From contig NZ_PDJC01000001.1 in the NCBI RefSeq assembly GCF_002563675.1, forward strand, positions 868,001-932,000: DNA of 64,000 nt, read 5' to 3'. The notes beneath the pieces are model-generated. The model saw nothing but the letters and a program-made list of their open reading frames with translations. It made no database searches and was not told the DNA's origin. The position numbers were made by a program, and so were the translations under genes. This document shows positions 41,819 through 50,179 of this stretch, one piece after another. The stretch comes from Propionicimonas paludicola (lineage in GTDB: Bacteria; Actinomycetota; Actinomycetes; Propionibacteriales; Propionibacteriaceae). Each line of letters begins with the position of its first letter. Position 1 is the first letter of the stretch.

Positions 41819-42093
41819 GCGTGGCGGCCCCGCCCGGGCCTGGGGACTCCACTCCTGCAGGCGATGCCAACACAGTGGCGATGGTTGGCGTGGGCGGGGC
41901 CGGGTCTGGGGACGCGAAAGGCCTCAGCTGGTGAGCGTGTGGCTCGGGCTGAGGCCTGCGTTTGGGGTCGCTGAACGACCGATCTGCGTCTCAGTATGCA
42001 CCAGATAGTCAACAGTTGGCGCGGATAGCGTTGGTTAGCGCTGATCGTGTGGGCGTGTCGTCCTGACTCGAATGTGCCGGTTCTTTGCCTGGG
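41819..42093. promoter_or_regulatory. 275-bp gap with hairpins, between early and late genes
   Basis: No convincing gene is seen. The region has a GGCCCCGCCC/GGGCGGGGCC inverted repeat and a perfect 10-bp stem aggcctcagc/gctgaggcct (41919-41928, 41948-41957). On the minus strand the latter is followed by TTCGC, so it may terminate early transcripts. The late operon (HNH, terminase and structural genes) may start here, but I find no good -35/-10 pair. Confidence 0.5.
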
Positions 42094-42927
42094 TCAGCTC
42101 TTGCGGCGGTGGTGGCCACGGTCGCGGACGCGTTCCTTCACTCGGAGGACGTCGGCGAGGTAGTACAGGGGCCGGCCGTGGCTGTCTCGCCGGGCTGGGC
42201 TGATGAGCTTGCGGCTGCGCCAGGTCGTGATCGTTGACGGTGAGACGCCGAGGATCGCGGCGAGCTCCTCGCCGGACATGGGTGGCTGCCGGCGGCCGAG
42301 GTCGACCATCGTCCCGGGCGTGTACTGCTTCTGGCAGGCGGGGCATTCGAACCAGGAGACGTCGTCGCGCGCCCGGAGCTGGTTGTTGCACTTGGTGCAG
42401 CGCGGCACCCACGGCTCACGCTTCCCGGTGACCGTCTCGGACAGTCGGGTGTGGAGGGTGGCGATGTCGCGGACGTGGAGCGGCGCCCACGCTCGGGCGA
42501 GGACGAACAGGGTGACGTGGCTGAGCCAGTCGCATTCGGTCGCGACGGTGGCTGGGTTCGCGAGCGGCGGCATGGTGACGCCGGGGGCGGCGAGCATTTG
42601 GCGGGCGATGTTGTCGGTCCACCAGACGAGGGCTGGCAGGGTGCCGAGTCGGTGGATGGACGCGGTCCGGCCGGGGTCGTGTTGCCGCCAGCCGATGCCG
42701 ATGCTGGTCGACTGCAGGTGAATGACGGTCAGGTTGATCGGGGCACGTGATCCGGGCTGGGTGTGGGCGCCGTCGTCGTTGGGTTGGCCGGCGTCGGCCC
42801 GGTCGGGTTCGTCGATGGTCGGTAGCTGCCCGTACAGGGTCGGGATCTCGGCGAGGTGGGTGGTGTGCTGGTTGATCTCGTCGGCGCTGAGCTGCGTCTT
42901 CGGCTGCCACCACGGTCCGCGGCTCAT
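42094..42927 (-). CDS. Phage protein with zinc ribbon and MerR-like HTH
   Basis: This is a 277-residue protein. Residues 1-170 are alpha/beta of unknown type. A zinc ribbon follows (CTKCNNQLRARDD, then CPACQKQY), and an HTH at about residue 220-250 (MSGEELAAILGVSPSTITTW, then RSRKLISPARR) resembles MerR or phage DNA-binding modules. ATG overlaps the upstream stop by ATGA. Possibly a late-gene regulator, given its place directly before the late operon gap. Confidence 0.65.
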   Translation of the reverse strand: MSRGPWWQPKTQLSADEINQHTTHLAEIPTLYGQLPTIDEPDRADAGQPNDDGAHTQPGSRAPINLTVIHLQSTSIGIGWRQHDPGRTASIHRLGTLPALVWWTDNIARQMLAAPGVTMPPLANPATVATECDWLSHVTLFVLARAWAPLHVRDIATLHTRLSETVTGKREPWVPRCTKCNNQLRARDDVSWFECPACQKQYTPGTMVDLGRRQPPMSGEELAAILGVSPSTITTWRSRKLISPARRDSHGRPLYYLADVLRVKERVRDRGHHRRKS

Positions 42928-43112
42928 TCGGCGTCCTCGACGAGGATCGCGTCGACGAGCTGGAGACGGAACACGGTCTTCCCGCCGTGGTTGCGGTAGC
43001 GGAGCACTTCGATCTGGGTGCCCTGGTACACCTCGTTGCCGATGCGGACTTGCAGGATGGTTCCGGGCTCGAAGGTGAGTCCGGCGGGGTGGCCGACCGG
43101 GGTCAGTTGCAA
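42924..43112 (-). CDS. Small beta-barrel-like phage protein, 62 residues
   Basis: A KOW/SH3-like pattern is seen: GTILQVRIGNEVYQGTQIEV, then GGKTVFRLQLVDAI. It overlaps the previous gene by 10 bp and the next by ATGA. Function unknown; possibly nucleic-acid binding. Confidence 0.6.
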   Translation of the reverse strand: MQLTPVGHPAGLTFEPGTILQVRIGNEVYQGTQIEVLRYRNHGGKTVFRLQLVDAILVEDAE

Positions 43113-43522
43113 GGGTTCTCCTGGGCGAGTTCAGCTGCTGCTTCGGTGCGGATCTGCCGGATCCGTTCGGGGTCGTGGAGGGCTTCGGCTCGTGACCTGG
43201 CGCAGTCCCGGCAGGGGTGGCGTTGGGAGTCTTCGCACTGGTGGAGGCTGCACCAGCCGAGCGGGATCGGGGTCTGGCTGATGGTCGGGATGAGGGCCGC
43301 CCGCCAGGGTCCGTCATGCTCGAGTAGCGCCGGTGTGGTGTTCGCGTAGGTGCCGGGTGCGGTGCCGGGTTCGAGTGCGATCCAGACGAGTTCTCGGGCG
43401 ACATCCCACAGCGGCCGGTGCGCTGATGTCCGCCGGAGGAACGTCGCCAGGCTGTCGACTCGCCAGTCGGGGCGCAGCTGGTGGACGGCGGCCGCGAGGC
43501 GTTGGAGCTCGGCGTGGTTCAT
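43103..43522 (-). CDS. Phage protein with Cys/His zinc site, 139 residues
   Basis: The N-terminal helices (AELQRLAAAVHQLRPDWR) are followed by the cluster WCSLHQCEDSQRHPCRDCAR and a charged helix. A related replication or regulatory accessory protein is common in actinophages at this place. It is the first gene after a 201-bp gap with repeats, so a promoter could lie directly upstream. Function unknown. Confidence 0.62.
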   Translation of the reverse strand: MNHAELQRLAAAVHQLRPDWRVDSLATFLRRTSAHRPLWDVARELVWIALEPGTAPGTYANTTPALLEHDGPWRAALIPTISQTPIPLGWCSLHQCEDSQRHPCRDCARSRAEALHDPERIRQIRTEAAAELAQENPCN

Positions 43523-43723
43523 CGGTGTTCAGCCTTGTCAACGGTCAATCGACGGCGGCGCGCGCGTTGACTACTCAACGTTTGACGCTTGACGTAACCA
43601 CCGACACCCACAAGCAGACCTAAGTGAAGAGTCTGAGTCTGAGTCTGAGTCTGTCTTAGCCATCGCATAGCCATCGTTTTGTCATAGGTGGAGCTATGGC
43701 ATCTGCTACCCGTGTGCCATGGC
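43523..43723. promoter_or_regulatory. 201-bp gap with TTGAC/GTCAA repeats and hexamer tandem repeat
   Basis: No gene is supported. The stretch holds at least six short TTGAC, GTCAA or GTTGAC-type elements in both orientations within 43530-43600 and four exact copies of GAGTCT at 43629-43652. It is AT-richer than its surroundings. It could be an operator array, a promoter or a replication origin, and the sequence does not decide which. Confidence 0.5.
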
Positions 43724-44161
43724 TTACCCATTGGATGCCGCCTGGGTGTCCGGATAGCAGTAGGCGCAGTCCTTGACCTTCTTCCTGGCCGCCTCGTGCC
43801 ATCGCATGTGGGCGCCCTTCGAGCCGCCCTCGCTCTTGGACTGGCGGTAGGCGTTGATCTCGGACGCGGCACGGTTCCAGCGCAGGTAGTCGGGCAGCTG
43901 GTAGGTCGCGTTGTCGACCTCAGCGAGGTGGCCCTGAGCGACCAGCTCGGCGATCGCCTTCGGGCGGCCGTTCTTCCGCAGCCAGGTCGCCGGCAGGAAG
44001 CCGTTCGTCTCGTTGCGGCCGCAGTAGCAGATCGACTCGATCATCAGCCGGAACGCCGCATCGGACAACACCACGATCGACCCCTTCTCAGGCATCGCCT
44101 GGTCGATCCGGACGCTGGGCGCAGCCTCAAACTCGGGCAGATCAGAGGAACGCTCAGCCAT
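43724..44161 (-). CDS. Phage DnaD/replisome-organiser-like protein
   Basis: This is a 145-residue protein. Residues 30-105 (AAFRLMIESICYCGRNETNG, then FLPATWLRKNGRP, LPDYLRWNRAASEI) resemble the winged-helix N-terminal domain of phage replication initiation proteins (DnaD/gp54 type), followed by a short charged tail. Typical partners such as a helicase loader are absent, so the call is tentative. Start shares one base with the upstream stop. A 201-bp gap with repeats follows. Confidence 0.5.
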   Translation of the reverse strand: MAERSSDLPEFEAAPSVRIDQAMPEKGSIVVLSDAAFRLMIESICYCGRNETNGFLPATWLRKNGRPKAIAELVAQGHLAEVDNATYQLPDYLRWNRAASEINAYRQSKSEGGSKGAHMRWHEAARKKVKDCAYCYPDTQAASNG

Positions 44162-44667
44162 CAGGCAGAAGCCCCCTCAACGGCCGGGGCGAGGTCGAGA
44201 CGGGTGATCGGCTCCGGGTTCGCGTCCCGGGCCGCGAGAGCCTCCGCAGCGGCCTCCCTGAGCCGTTCCGCGATCTCGGCGGCCGCGGCTGCCTTCTCCT
44301 TCGCGGACGGGCCTGCCGACTCGGACAGGCGCTCCAGCAGCTCCACCTCCGGAGTACTGGCCACTTCCGGTTCTGGGACTGGTTCGGAGGCCTCCGGGAG
44401 CTGGTCGGTGTCCTGCCGGCGCGGATCTAGCAGCCATGCGGCGCGGGCATCGTCGGCGAGGCGGCGGATCTCTCGGACGCACCGGTCGCAGATCCACGCA
44501 CCACCAGGCGGGGCGTTGTCGATCCGTTCGACGCGGCGTTCGTCGATCGAGACGAGGACCTCACCGCACCACGTCTGGTCGGGGGACTGTTGGACGTGCC
44601 ACAGACGGCCGTGGAACAGCCTCGCCCAGGTCATGACCACCACTTCAGAGGTCCGCTGCTCAGGCAC
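44161..44667 (-). CDS. Phage protein with Cys motif and coiled coil
   Basis: This is a 168-residue protein with GTG start after GGAAGGAG with 6-bp spacing. The N-terminal 70 residues carry WHVQQSPDQTWCGEVLV and AWICDRCVREIRRLADDARA, a two-part zinc site. The C-terminal half is a Glu/Ala-rich coiled coil (AKEKAAAAAEIAERLREAAA). Unknown; a DNA-replication accessory role is possible by position. Confidence 0.6.
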   Translation of the reverse strand: MPEQRTSEVVVMTWARLFHGRLWHVQQSPDQTWCGEVLVSIDERRVERIDNAPPGGAWICDRCVREIRRLADDARAAWLLDPRRQDTDQLPEASEPVPEPEVASTPEVELLERLSESAGPSAKEKAAAAAEIAERLREAAAEALAARDANPEPITRLDLAPAVEGASA

Positions 44668-45292
44668 GTTGAACTCCTTCCATCATCACTTCTCTGGGTC
44701 GTAGGGGGAGCCGGGTCGGGTAGGCGGAGACCGCGGCCTGCACGCCGCCCGATCCGGGGAATAGGTCGATCACGTCGTCGGTGTCGGGCTGGTAGCCGAG
44801 GGCGTCCAGGACCCACCAGGTCCAGGCAGCCGGTTTGGCTCCGACAAAGCCGATCCGTGGGGATGGTGCGGTTAGGACGTCGTTGACAAAGTCGCCGGCG
44901 CGACCAGCTCGGCGGTCCCGGGGGGGGCAGACGAGGACGGCTTCCCAGCATCCGCGGATCCGGTGCGCGGTGGGCGGATTGTTGGGCTTGATCCATGCCA
45001 TGATCCGCACCTCGGGCAGCTCGCCGTAGGCGGAGATTCCGTCCGGGGTGGTGGCGATCGCCCATCCGTCGAACTCGGTGGCCAGCTGCTGCGCAAGCGC
45101 GGCGTGCCGGGCCGGGTCGTCCCACTCGGCAGCGGCGGGGTGGAAGTCCGCTGGGCGTTCCTGCCTCGGCCTGGTGCCGTCGCCGTAGTAGCGACGCGCC
45201 CGGCTGCGCTTGACCACACGGCCACCGGGACGGTCGAACCGGACAGACGCCGCCGGCGGATAGGGCGGGTCAGCGATGCACAACCGCGCCAT
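44660..45292 (-). CDS. DNA methyltransferase (DPPY motif)
   Basis: This is a 210-residue protein. DPPYPP at residue 8 is catalytic motif IV of N6-adenine or N4-cytosine methylases and DLFPGSGGV at about residue 177 is the AdoMet motif I. The order IV then I fits the beta class or phage types. The central part has IMAWIKPNNPPTAHRI. No restriction partner is nearby, so it probably protects phage DNA or regulates it. Overlaps the next gene by 8 bp. Confidence 0.82.
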   Translation of the reverse strand: MARLCIADPPYPPAASVRFDRPGGRVVKRSRARRYYGDGTRPRQERPADFHPAAAEWDDPARHAALAQQLATEFDGWAIATTPDGISAYGELPEVRIMAWIKPNNPPTAHRIRGCWEAVLVCPPRDRRAGRAGDFVNDVLTAPSPRIGFVGAKPAAWTWWVLDALGYQPDTDDVIDLFPGSGGVQAAVSAYPTRLPLRPREVMMEGVQRA

Positions 45293-45558
45293 CAGGCCGC
45301 GCCTCGTCCCTGGGCTTCGGCGACGTCGTCCCACACGATCCGGGCACCGTGCTGGCTGACTCCGGTCCAGCGGCGCGTCGTGCCGCCGGGCAGGATCCGG
45401 GTGCGGTCCATGCGGCACATGCCGAGGCCGGGCAGGACCAGGACGTCGCGGGTCGGGAGGCCGCAGCACCAGACGTCGCCGGCGTCATCGGCGAGCCGGC
45501 CGTCGCACAGCAGGCAGGTGCGGCCCTTCTGGTAGGTCGGCTTCTGGTACTTAGGCAT
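45292..45558 (-). CDS. Small zinc-binding phage protein, 88 residues
   Basis: CLLCDGRL and WCCGLPTRDVLVLPGLGMC give four to five cysteines in a ribbon-like arrangement. Start overlaps the resolvase gene end by 8 bp, and its stop shares a base with the methylase start. Function unknown. Confidence 0.6.
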   Translation of the reverse strand: MPKYQKPTYQKGRTCLLCDGRLADDAGDVWCCGLPTRDVLVLPGLGMCRMDRTRILPGGTTRRWTGVSQHGARIVWDDVAEAQGRGAA

Positions 45559-46048
45559 GAGCAGCTCCGGCAGTGGGTGGGAACAGGGTGGGCGCGTCCG
45601 GGTCGACCATCGGCGCGATCGTGATCAGCACGCCGGGCTTCGGGAGCATCGCGAGCGTGCCGGCGAACACCTTCCGCGACGTCAGCTCGCACACCAGGGC
45701 GTCGTTCTGGATGACGCCGGCCGACTGCAGCGAGTCGAGGACCATCCGGTCGAGCTTGTCGACGTCGGGCCGGACGTGAGGCCAGCGGCGTTTCGCGGCG
45801 GCCGGCGGCCGAGCGAGCGCGAACGTTGCGTCGACCTGGACAGCTTCGGTGTAGGTGCGGCCGATCGAGTCGCGTAGCTGCCGTCCGGCCTTCTCCAGGA
45901 GATGCCGCCACACCTTCCCGGCGCCGGTCGGATCGTCCTCGACGAGCTGGTGGTAGACGGCCGCCTCGCACGCCTTGCAGCGGCGCGGCCCCATGCACTG
46001 CAGCGACCCCTTCGTGGCGGGGGTGCCTTCGATTCGGACGGCGGGCAT
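45551..46048 (-). CDS. rusA: RusA-type Holliday junction resolvase
   Basis: This is a 165-residue protein. RPDVDKLDRMVLDSLQSAGV and then IQNDALVCELTSRKVFA hold the conserved acidic residues of RusA that bind Mg2+ and cut four-way junctions. An N-terminal CKAC is an additional feature of some phage forms. It would resolve junctions made by the RecE/RecT-type pathway before packaging. Coupled to the genes on both sides. Confidence 0.88.
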   Translation of the reverse strand: MPAVRIEGTPATKGSLQCMGPRRCKACEAAVYHQLVEDDPTGAGKVWRHLLEKAGRQLRDSIGRTYTEAVQVDATFALARPPAAAKRRWPHVRPDVDKLDRMVLDSLQSAGVIQNDALVCELTSRKVFAGTLAMLPKPGVLITIAPMVDPDAPTLFPPTAGAAHA

Positions 46049-46299
46049 CAGGCTGTCCTCAGCTCGGTCACGGTCTGCTGGTAGAGGCGGCGGTATTCGT
46101 CGGGGTGCTGCTCGGCGAGCTTCGCGAGGGCGCGGCTCCGGGCTCGTGACATGAGGCGGTTGTTTCGCTTGTACGTCGGGCTACTCGCTGACCACTGCTG
46201 GTTGTAGGCGGTCTGCGCCGCCCGGCACGCCTTGCAGGTCTTGGTGCCGTCGCGGCGGTGCTTCTGGTAGCCGCCTGTTGTCCCGCACTCAGCTGGCAT
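46048..46299 (-). CDS. Small Cys-rich basic phage protein
   Basis: This 83-residue protein starts ECGTTGGYQKHRRDGTKTCK and ends with an Arg-rich helix. The CGT.GGY..HRR..T.TC..C pattern is found in many actinophage proteins and probably forms a zinc knuckle that contacts nucleic acid. Overlaps the ASCH gene by 11 bp. Confidence 0.65.
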   Translation of the reverse strand: MPAECGTTGGYQKHRRDGTKTCKACRAAQTAYNQQWSASSPTYKRNNRLMSRARSRALAKLAEQHPDEYRRLYQQTVTELRTA

Positions 46300-46729
46300 A
46301 GCGGCCTCCGGCGAGCTGGCGGCGGATCTGCGCCTCGATGGTGTCGGGCAAAGTCTGGAGGCCGAGCTGGCCGCGCCACGGGATCGGGTTGCGGAGCCGT
46401 TCGGGGAACGCGAGGCGGAGGTGCCAACGGTCGGGTTCGGCCCACCGGGTGCAGTGGCCGCCGCAGTCGAGGCCGTGGTGCACGGTGATGAGTTCGGCGA
46501 CGCCGATGATCATGCCCGGCATGGGTGCGGGGACCTGCTCGACCTTCACACTGGCCAGGTCAGCGACGCGGACGAGCTCGTCCTCGGTCCACGGGCCGCG
46601 TCCTTCGTGGATCGCGACCGCGCCGCGGTAGTCGCCGGCGAGGTTGCGGGTGCGGTTCTCCGGGGACTTGTGGAGGTCGACGATCCCCGGCGCCCACGGG
46701 TACCGGACAGTCAGGATGCGCATGGTCAT
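46289..46729 (-). CDS. ASCH/PUA-like domain protein
   Basis: This is a 146-residue protein. It opens MRILTVRYPWA and has KSPENRTRN, YRGAVAIHEGRGPW and MIIGVAELITVHHG, the ASCH signature (small RNA-binding PUA-like beta barrel). In phages such proteins may bind RNA or modified bases. Coupled by ATGA to the gene upstream. Confidence 0.75.
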   Translation of the reverse strand: MTMRILTVRYPWAPGIVDLHKSPENRTRNLAGDYRGAVAIHEGRGPWTEDELVRVADLASVKVEQVPAPMPGMIIGVAELITVHHGLDCGGHCTRWAEPDRWHLRLAFPERLRNPIPWRGQLGLQTLPDTIEAQIRRQLAGGRYAS

Positions 46730-47685
46730 GCTGCAGTGCTCCCTTCGGTTCGGCGCCGGTGAGCTAGAGTCCCGAACTCGGTGGCCAGCTCGGGTGCGTT
46801 GCGGCGCAGCAGCTCGTGGAGCGACGACGCCTTCATGCCGATCCGAGCAGCGATCATGTCGGGATGCTCACCGAGCTCCAGGAGCTCGCGGACGTCCTCG
46901 ATCCGGGCATTCGTCGTGACAGCCGGGACGCCGACGTTCGGCCGAGCGGCCGGATCGTCGATCGTGTCGTCGTCCCACGCCATCGGTGGCATCCAGCCGT
47001 GTTGACGGGCTACCTTGCGGGCCCTGGTGATGCCACCACGCTCTTGCCGGGTCGTGGCGGTAGGCGGCGCGCTCCAGCAGCGGTCGTACAGGTCGCGGAC
47101 TCGCGCCGCGGTGCCCTTCGTGACGAGACCGGTGCCGTGTATCAGGTGGCCAAAGTTGGCCACCGTCCAGCCCAGCTCGCTGGCCAGGCGCGACTGTGAC
47201 CAGCCGACGGTGACGAGCGCTTGCAGGCGGCGGCGCGTGCCGGTGCCGTCGACCATGGCGCCATCGGCTAGGTCCAAAGTTACGGCTAGAAGCTTCTCAG
47301 CGACGTTCCGGCGGACCTGCTTGCGGGGCGGCCGGTACTCGGGATGGTCGGGCTGGTCGACGTTCTTGCCGTACAGGATCGGGTACACCGTCGAAGTGGC
47401 GACGCCGGCCGCGGCCGCGATCCGTTTCCAGCCCATGCCGGCGTCCATGAGGCCACGCAGGTGGGCACGGACCACGTCGCCGGGGATGAACGGATCCAGT
47501 TCAGGATTCCAGCGCGCCAGCGCCTTCTGCCTGCTGCGGATCCGCATGCCTTCCCGGTTCACGATCGTGCACGCCTCGCAGCGGCAGCGATCGAACACGT
47601 AGGCGCTACGGGTGCCGTGCTGGTGGCGGCCGCCATGCTGGCAGTCGACTGGATCCGCGTATGTGCGCGGCGTTTCGGCACTCAT
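46726..47685 (-). CDS. Multi-HTH phage DNA-binding protein
   Basis: This is a 319-residue protein. N-terminal DCQHGGRHQHGTRSAYVFDR and CRCEACTIVNREG form a zinc-knuckle-like module. Three HTH modules follow: GMGWKRIAAAAGVATSTVYP, GWSQSRLASELGWTVANFGH and IAARIGMKASSLHELLRR. Such proteins are frequent in actinophage middle regions and may regulate transcription or plan replication. Targets unknown. Confidence 0.75.
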   Translation of the reverse strand: MSAETPRTYADPVDCQHGGRHQHGTRSAYVFDRCRCEACTIVNREGMRIRSRQKALARWNPELDPFIPGDVVRAHLRGLMDAGMGWKRIAAAAGVATSTVYPILYGKNVDQPDHPEYRPPRKQVRRNVAEKLLAVTLDLADGAMVDGTGTRRRLQALVTVGWSQSRLASELGWTVANFGHLIHGTGLVTKGTAARVRDLYDRCWSAPPTATTRQERGGITRARKVARQHGWMPPMAWDDDTIDDPAARPNVGVPAVTTNARIEDVRELLELGEHPDMIAARIGMKASSLHELLRRNAPELATEFGTLAHRRRTEGSTAA

Positions 47686-48173
47686 CGGATCGCTTCCTCG
47701 AGAACTCGGGTGACGAGCTGGTCCTGCAGCTCAGGTCGGCTCGCCCAGGGGCCGTTCGCCTCGTTCCAGCTGCTCAGGATGCCTTCGTAGACGGCGGCCC
47801 AGGCCAGCGCCTTGGTGGTGTCCCAGGCGAGCGTCCAGGTGATCGACCGCTTGGCCCCCTTGCGTTCGACGATGCCGGCGTTGCGTAGCCAGTGCAGAGC
47901 GGTGTAGACGTTCGGCTGGCGGCGTTCGGTGACGCAGACCTTGCCATCGCAGAGGCGTTTCGGGTCGAGGCAGTGCGCGGGCTGGCACTCGCAGGCCGGC
48001 ACCCGGCATCGGTCCCACTCGGAGTCCGAGCAGTCCCGGTTGGTGACGATTGGGGGCAGTTCGCCCTGCAGCGCTGCGACGGACGGCGCCCACTCGGGCT
48101 CGGCAGCCAGGAGGCGAACCACCGCCACTCGGGTCTCGCGGCCGTCCAGGTAGCCGGTCTCACTCCAGGTCAT
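47682..48173 (-). CDS. Phage protein with winged helix and Cys cluster
   Basis: This is a 163-residue protein. The N-terminal helix-turn region (ETRVAVVRLLAAEPEWAPSV) and central CRVPACECQPAHCLDPKRLC are followed by NVYTALHWLRNAGIVERKG, a winged-helix signature. Possibly a regulator. Function unknown. Confidence 0.65.
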   Translation of the reverse strand: MTWSETGYLDGRETRVAVVRLLAAEPEWAPSVAALQGELPPIVTNRDCSDSEWDRCRVPACECQPAHCLDPKRLCDGKVCVTERRQPNVYTALHWLRNAGIVERKGAKRSITWTLAWDTTKALAWAAVYEGILSSWNEANGPWASRPELQDQLVTRVLEEAIR

Positions 48174-48316
48174 CGGAGTGCCTCTGCGAGTAGCTGGAGG
48201 CAGACGCCGATCGCGTCACTGAGCTGCGCGGCACCGCCCAGGATCAGCGACAGGACGATGCCGACGATCGCGGCCAGGACGAGCACCACGAGCACTTCGG
48301 CAGCGCGGCGGCTCAT
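48170..48316 (-). CDS. Small membrane protein, 48 residues
   Basis: One membrane span (VLVVLVLAAIVGIVLSLILG) follows a short basic N-terminus. It overlaps both neighbours by ATGA, which supports translation. Unknown role. Confidence 0.6.
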   Translation of the reverse strand: MSRRAAEVLVVLVLAAIVGIVLSLILGGAAQLSDAIGVCLQLLAEALR

Positions 48317-48702
48317 CGGAGTACTCCGAACTCGGCGTCGATCTGGCCGAGGTACTCGAGCTCGGGGCATGGCCAGTTGAACCCCAGGCTTCGGTCGGGG
48401 TGGAACATGTCGGGCCGCCCCTCGGCGTCGATGCACCAGTGGCCGGCCGAATGCCTCGCGCGGATCCGGTTAGTGACCGCGGCCGCGGTCTCGATGACGG
48501 CCTGGGCCGCGTGCGCGGTCGCGATCCGGAAGCCGCCCGGGTCGAGAGTCCATCCAACGTTGGTGATCGCTCGGGCGGCGATCTGCGCCGGCGTCAGGAT
48601 CTCTTCGCCGATCAGATGGTCGCGCGGTGCGGCGCACCAGCACGGTGTCTCGGCCGCGCCGCGGCGGACGACATGGGTCGAGCGCGGCTCGGGAATAGTC
48701 AT
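48313..48702 (-). CDS. Phage protein, 129 residues
   Basis: It has an N-terminal CWCAAP and later HWCIDAEGRPDMFHPDRS, with a central helix (QAVIETAAAVTNRIRA). Coupled at both ends by ATGA. No family recognised. Confidence 0.6.
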   Translation of the reverse strand: MTIPEPRSTHVVRRGAAETPCWCAAPRDHLIGEEILTPAQIAARAITNVGWTLDPGGFRIATAHAAQAVIETAAAVTNRIRARHSAGHWCIDAEGRPDMFHPDRSLGFNWPCPELEYLGQIDAEFGVLR

Positions 48703-49391
48703 GGCTGCTCCCGCTCCACGTCGTGGCCGCGCAACAGCGCGACGGCAGCGGCCTGGGCACCAGGTGACCACACCTGCCCACCGTCGACGGGAGCCGGCTT
48801 CACCGGGTCACCTTTGGGCTGGCTGGTGCGGTAGGGGTTGGGGCAGTCGCAGTCCCACGAGTCAGGCCCGCACCCATCGCCGTTCTCGTAGCCGGCGCGA
48901 TCGGCGTATCCCGCCCGATGCCCCTCGTCCCACGCGGGTGCCTTGACCTGCTCGACCGTGGGGGCGTTGGTGATCAGGGCGAGGATGGCGTCGGCGTCAG
49001 CCAGATACCGCGTCCACTCCTCAGCGTGGTAGTCGACAGGCTGGCCAGCTCCATCGCGATCACGCGATAGGCGCTCATAGTCCATCGTGGCCGCGTCGCA
49101 GGCGTACAGCGCCTTCGCGATCTCTTCCCGGCTCGGCAGCACTCGATCGAGCTCAGCGACATAGCACGGGCTATTAGCGCGGTGCACCGTGCCAAGCGTG
49201 GCCGGGCTACCGCACCCGCACATGGCCGCGCCGCGCAGCGCCTTCACTTCGGCGACGAGCTCGCGGACGTCGCAGTGCGAGTCGACGATCGCCGCTATGC
49301 CATCCGGTGAGTACTCGCCCTTGCCCGGCTTCGCGTCGAGCGCCTTCGAGTAGCGGGCCTCGATCGCGTCCAGGTCGCATCTGGTGGTCAT
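48699..49391 (-). CDS. Phage protein, 230 residues
   Basis: A helical N-terminus (LDAIEARYSKALDAKPG) and two Cys pairs (MCGCGSP, WDCDCPNP) are visible. Ends with a low-complexity, Ala-rich tail. Coupled by ATGA on both sides. Such proteins are common in the small-gene block of actinophages. No function is assigned. Confidence 0.6.
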   Translation of the reverse strand: MTTRCDLDAIEARYSKALDAKPGKGEYSPDGIAAIVDSHCDVRELVAEVKALRGAAMCGCGSPATLGTVHRANSPCYVAELDRVLPSREEIAKALYACDAATMDYERLSRDRDGAGQPVDYHAEEWTRYLADADAILALITNAPTVEQVKAPAWDEGHRAGYADRAGYENGDGCGPDSWDCDCPNPYRTSQPKGDPVKPAPVDGGQVWSPGAQAAAVALLRGHDVEREQP

Positions 49392-50179
49392 CGCTGCTCA
49401 CTCTCGGCGTCGATCAGCTCGATCGCGGCGACGAGAAGCGAGGCAGCCTTCACGAGCCTGTCGCGCAGGAACCCCGACCCGACCCATAGCGGGTTGCGCC
49501 GAGTCCAGCGCACCGCCTCGGTCTGGTATCGGTCACTGAGTTCGATCAGCGTGTGGACCCCGATCTTGGCGTCATGCTCGGCGGTCCAGCCGCGGCCGGC
49601 ATGCGACGCTCGTTCGGCCGCGACGTCCTGGATGGCCGGGCTGATCCGGGCGCTGTGGGCCTGGACGATTTCGGCGTAGTGCCGGTACTGGTCGTCCATG
49701 ATTCCGTGGCAGCCGGCCGGGTCGCACGCGACTCCCAGGTGGGCATGATCGAGGCACGTCATCCGGTCGAAGGCGTGCGCCTTGAAGGTCGCGGCCAGCT
49801 CGTCGAGGCTGAGACCGCAGCGGACTACTTCGGCCTGCTCAGCCGCGAGGTTGTCCACTCTGTGCCATTCGGCACCGGTCGACTGGTCACGGTGGCAGCC
49901 GGTGTGGCCGGCGCGCAGGTCGCACCACGACTGCGGCTGCCGAGCTTCGACCGGGACGTCGGCGCCCAGCAGATCCAGCAAACCGTTCGGGTCCAGGTGC
50001 GCCTCGCAGCGGCCCGCGTCGACCTCGGGCGGTGTCAACGTCAGCCGGTACAGCACACCGTCCAGCTCGATCCGGAGCACGTCGACCGACACCTCGACAC
50101 GCGGGTGCGGCCCGGACAGATCGAACGTCGCCGCCGCGACTGGGTGCGCATCGCCGATCGCGAACTCGCCGGTCATCAT
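49388..50179 (-). CDS. Phage protein, 263 residues
   Basis: The start at 50179 gives an ATGA overlap with the upstream gene; ATG 50188 is an alternative. The N-terminal 85 residues are beta-rich. A Cys/His-rich centre follows (WCDLRAGHTGCHRDQ, then CLDHAHLGVACDPAGCHG) and a helical C-terminus (RLVKAASLLVAAIELIDAES). A zinc-binding regulator or replication accessory protein is possible. Confidence 0.58.
   Translation of the reverse strand: MMTGEFAIGDAHPVAAATFDLSGPHPRVEVSVDVLRIELDGVLYRLTLTPPEVDAGRCEAHLDPNGLLDLLGADVPVEARQPQSWCDLRAGHTGCHRDQSTGAEWHRVDNLAAEQAEVVRCGLSLDELAATFKAHAFDRMTCLDHAHLGVACDPAGCHGIMDDQYRHYAEIVQAHSARISPAIQDVAAERASHAGRGWTAEHDAKIGVHTLIELSDRYQTEAVRWTRRNPLWVGSGFLRDRLVKAASLLVAAIELIDAESEQR

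Noticed and set aside
41815-42012. A 65-codon minus-strand frame in the early-late gap
   Set aside because: Basic low-complexity product, no ribosome site, no overlap with neighbours, and it covers the hairpins that better explain the region.
43629-43652. Possible CRISPR or satellite array
   Set aside because: Four 6-bp copies without spacers are not a CRISPR. No cas genes or spacer-repeat units are found anywhere in the window.
44660-45292. A restriction-modification system
   Set aside because: Only a methyltransferase is present. Neighbours are a zinc protein, RusA and a coiled-coil protein; no restriction enzyme is seen.
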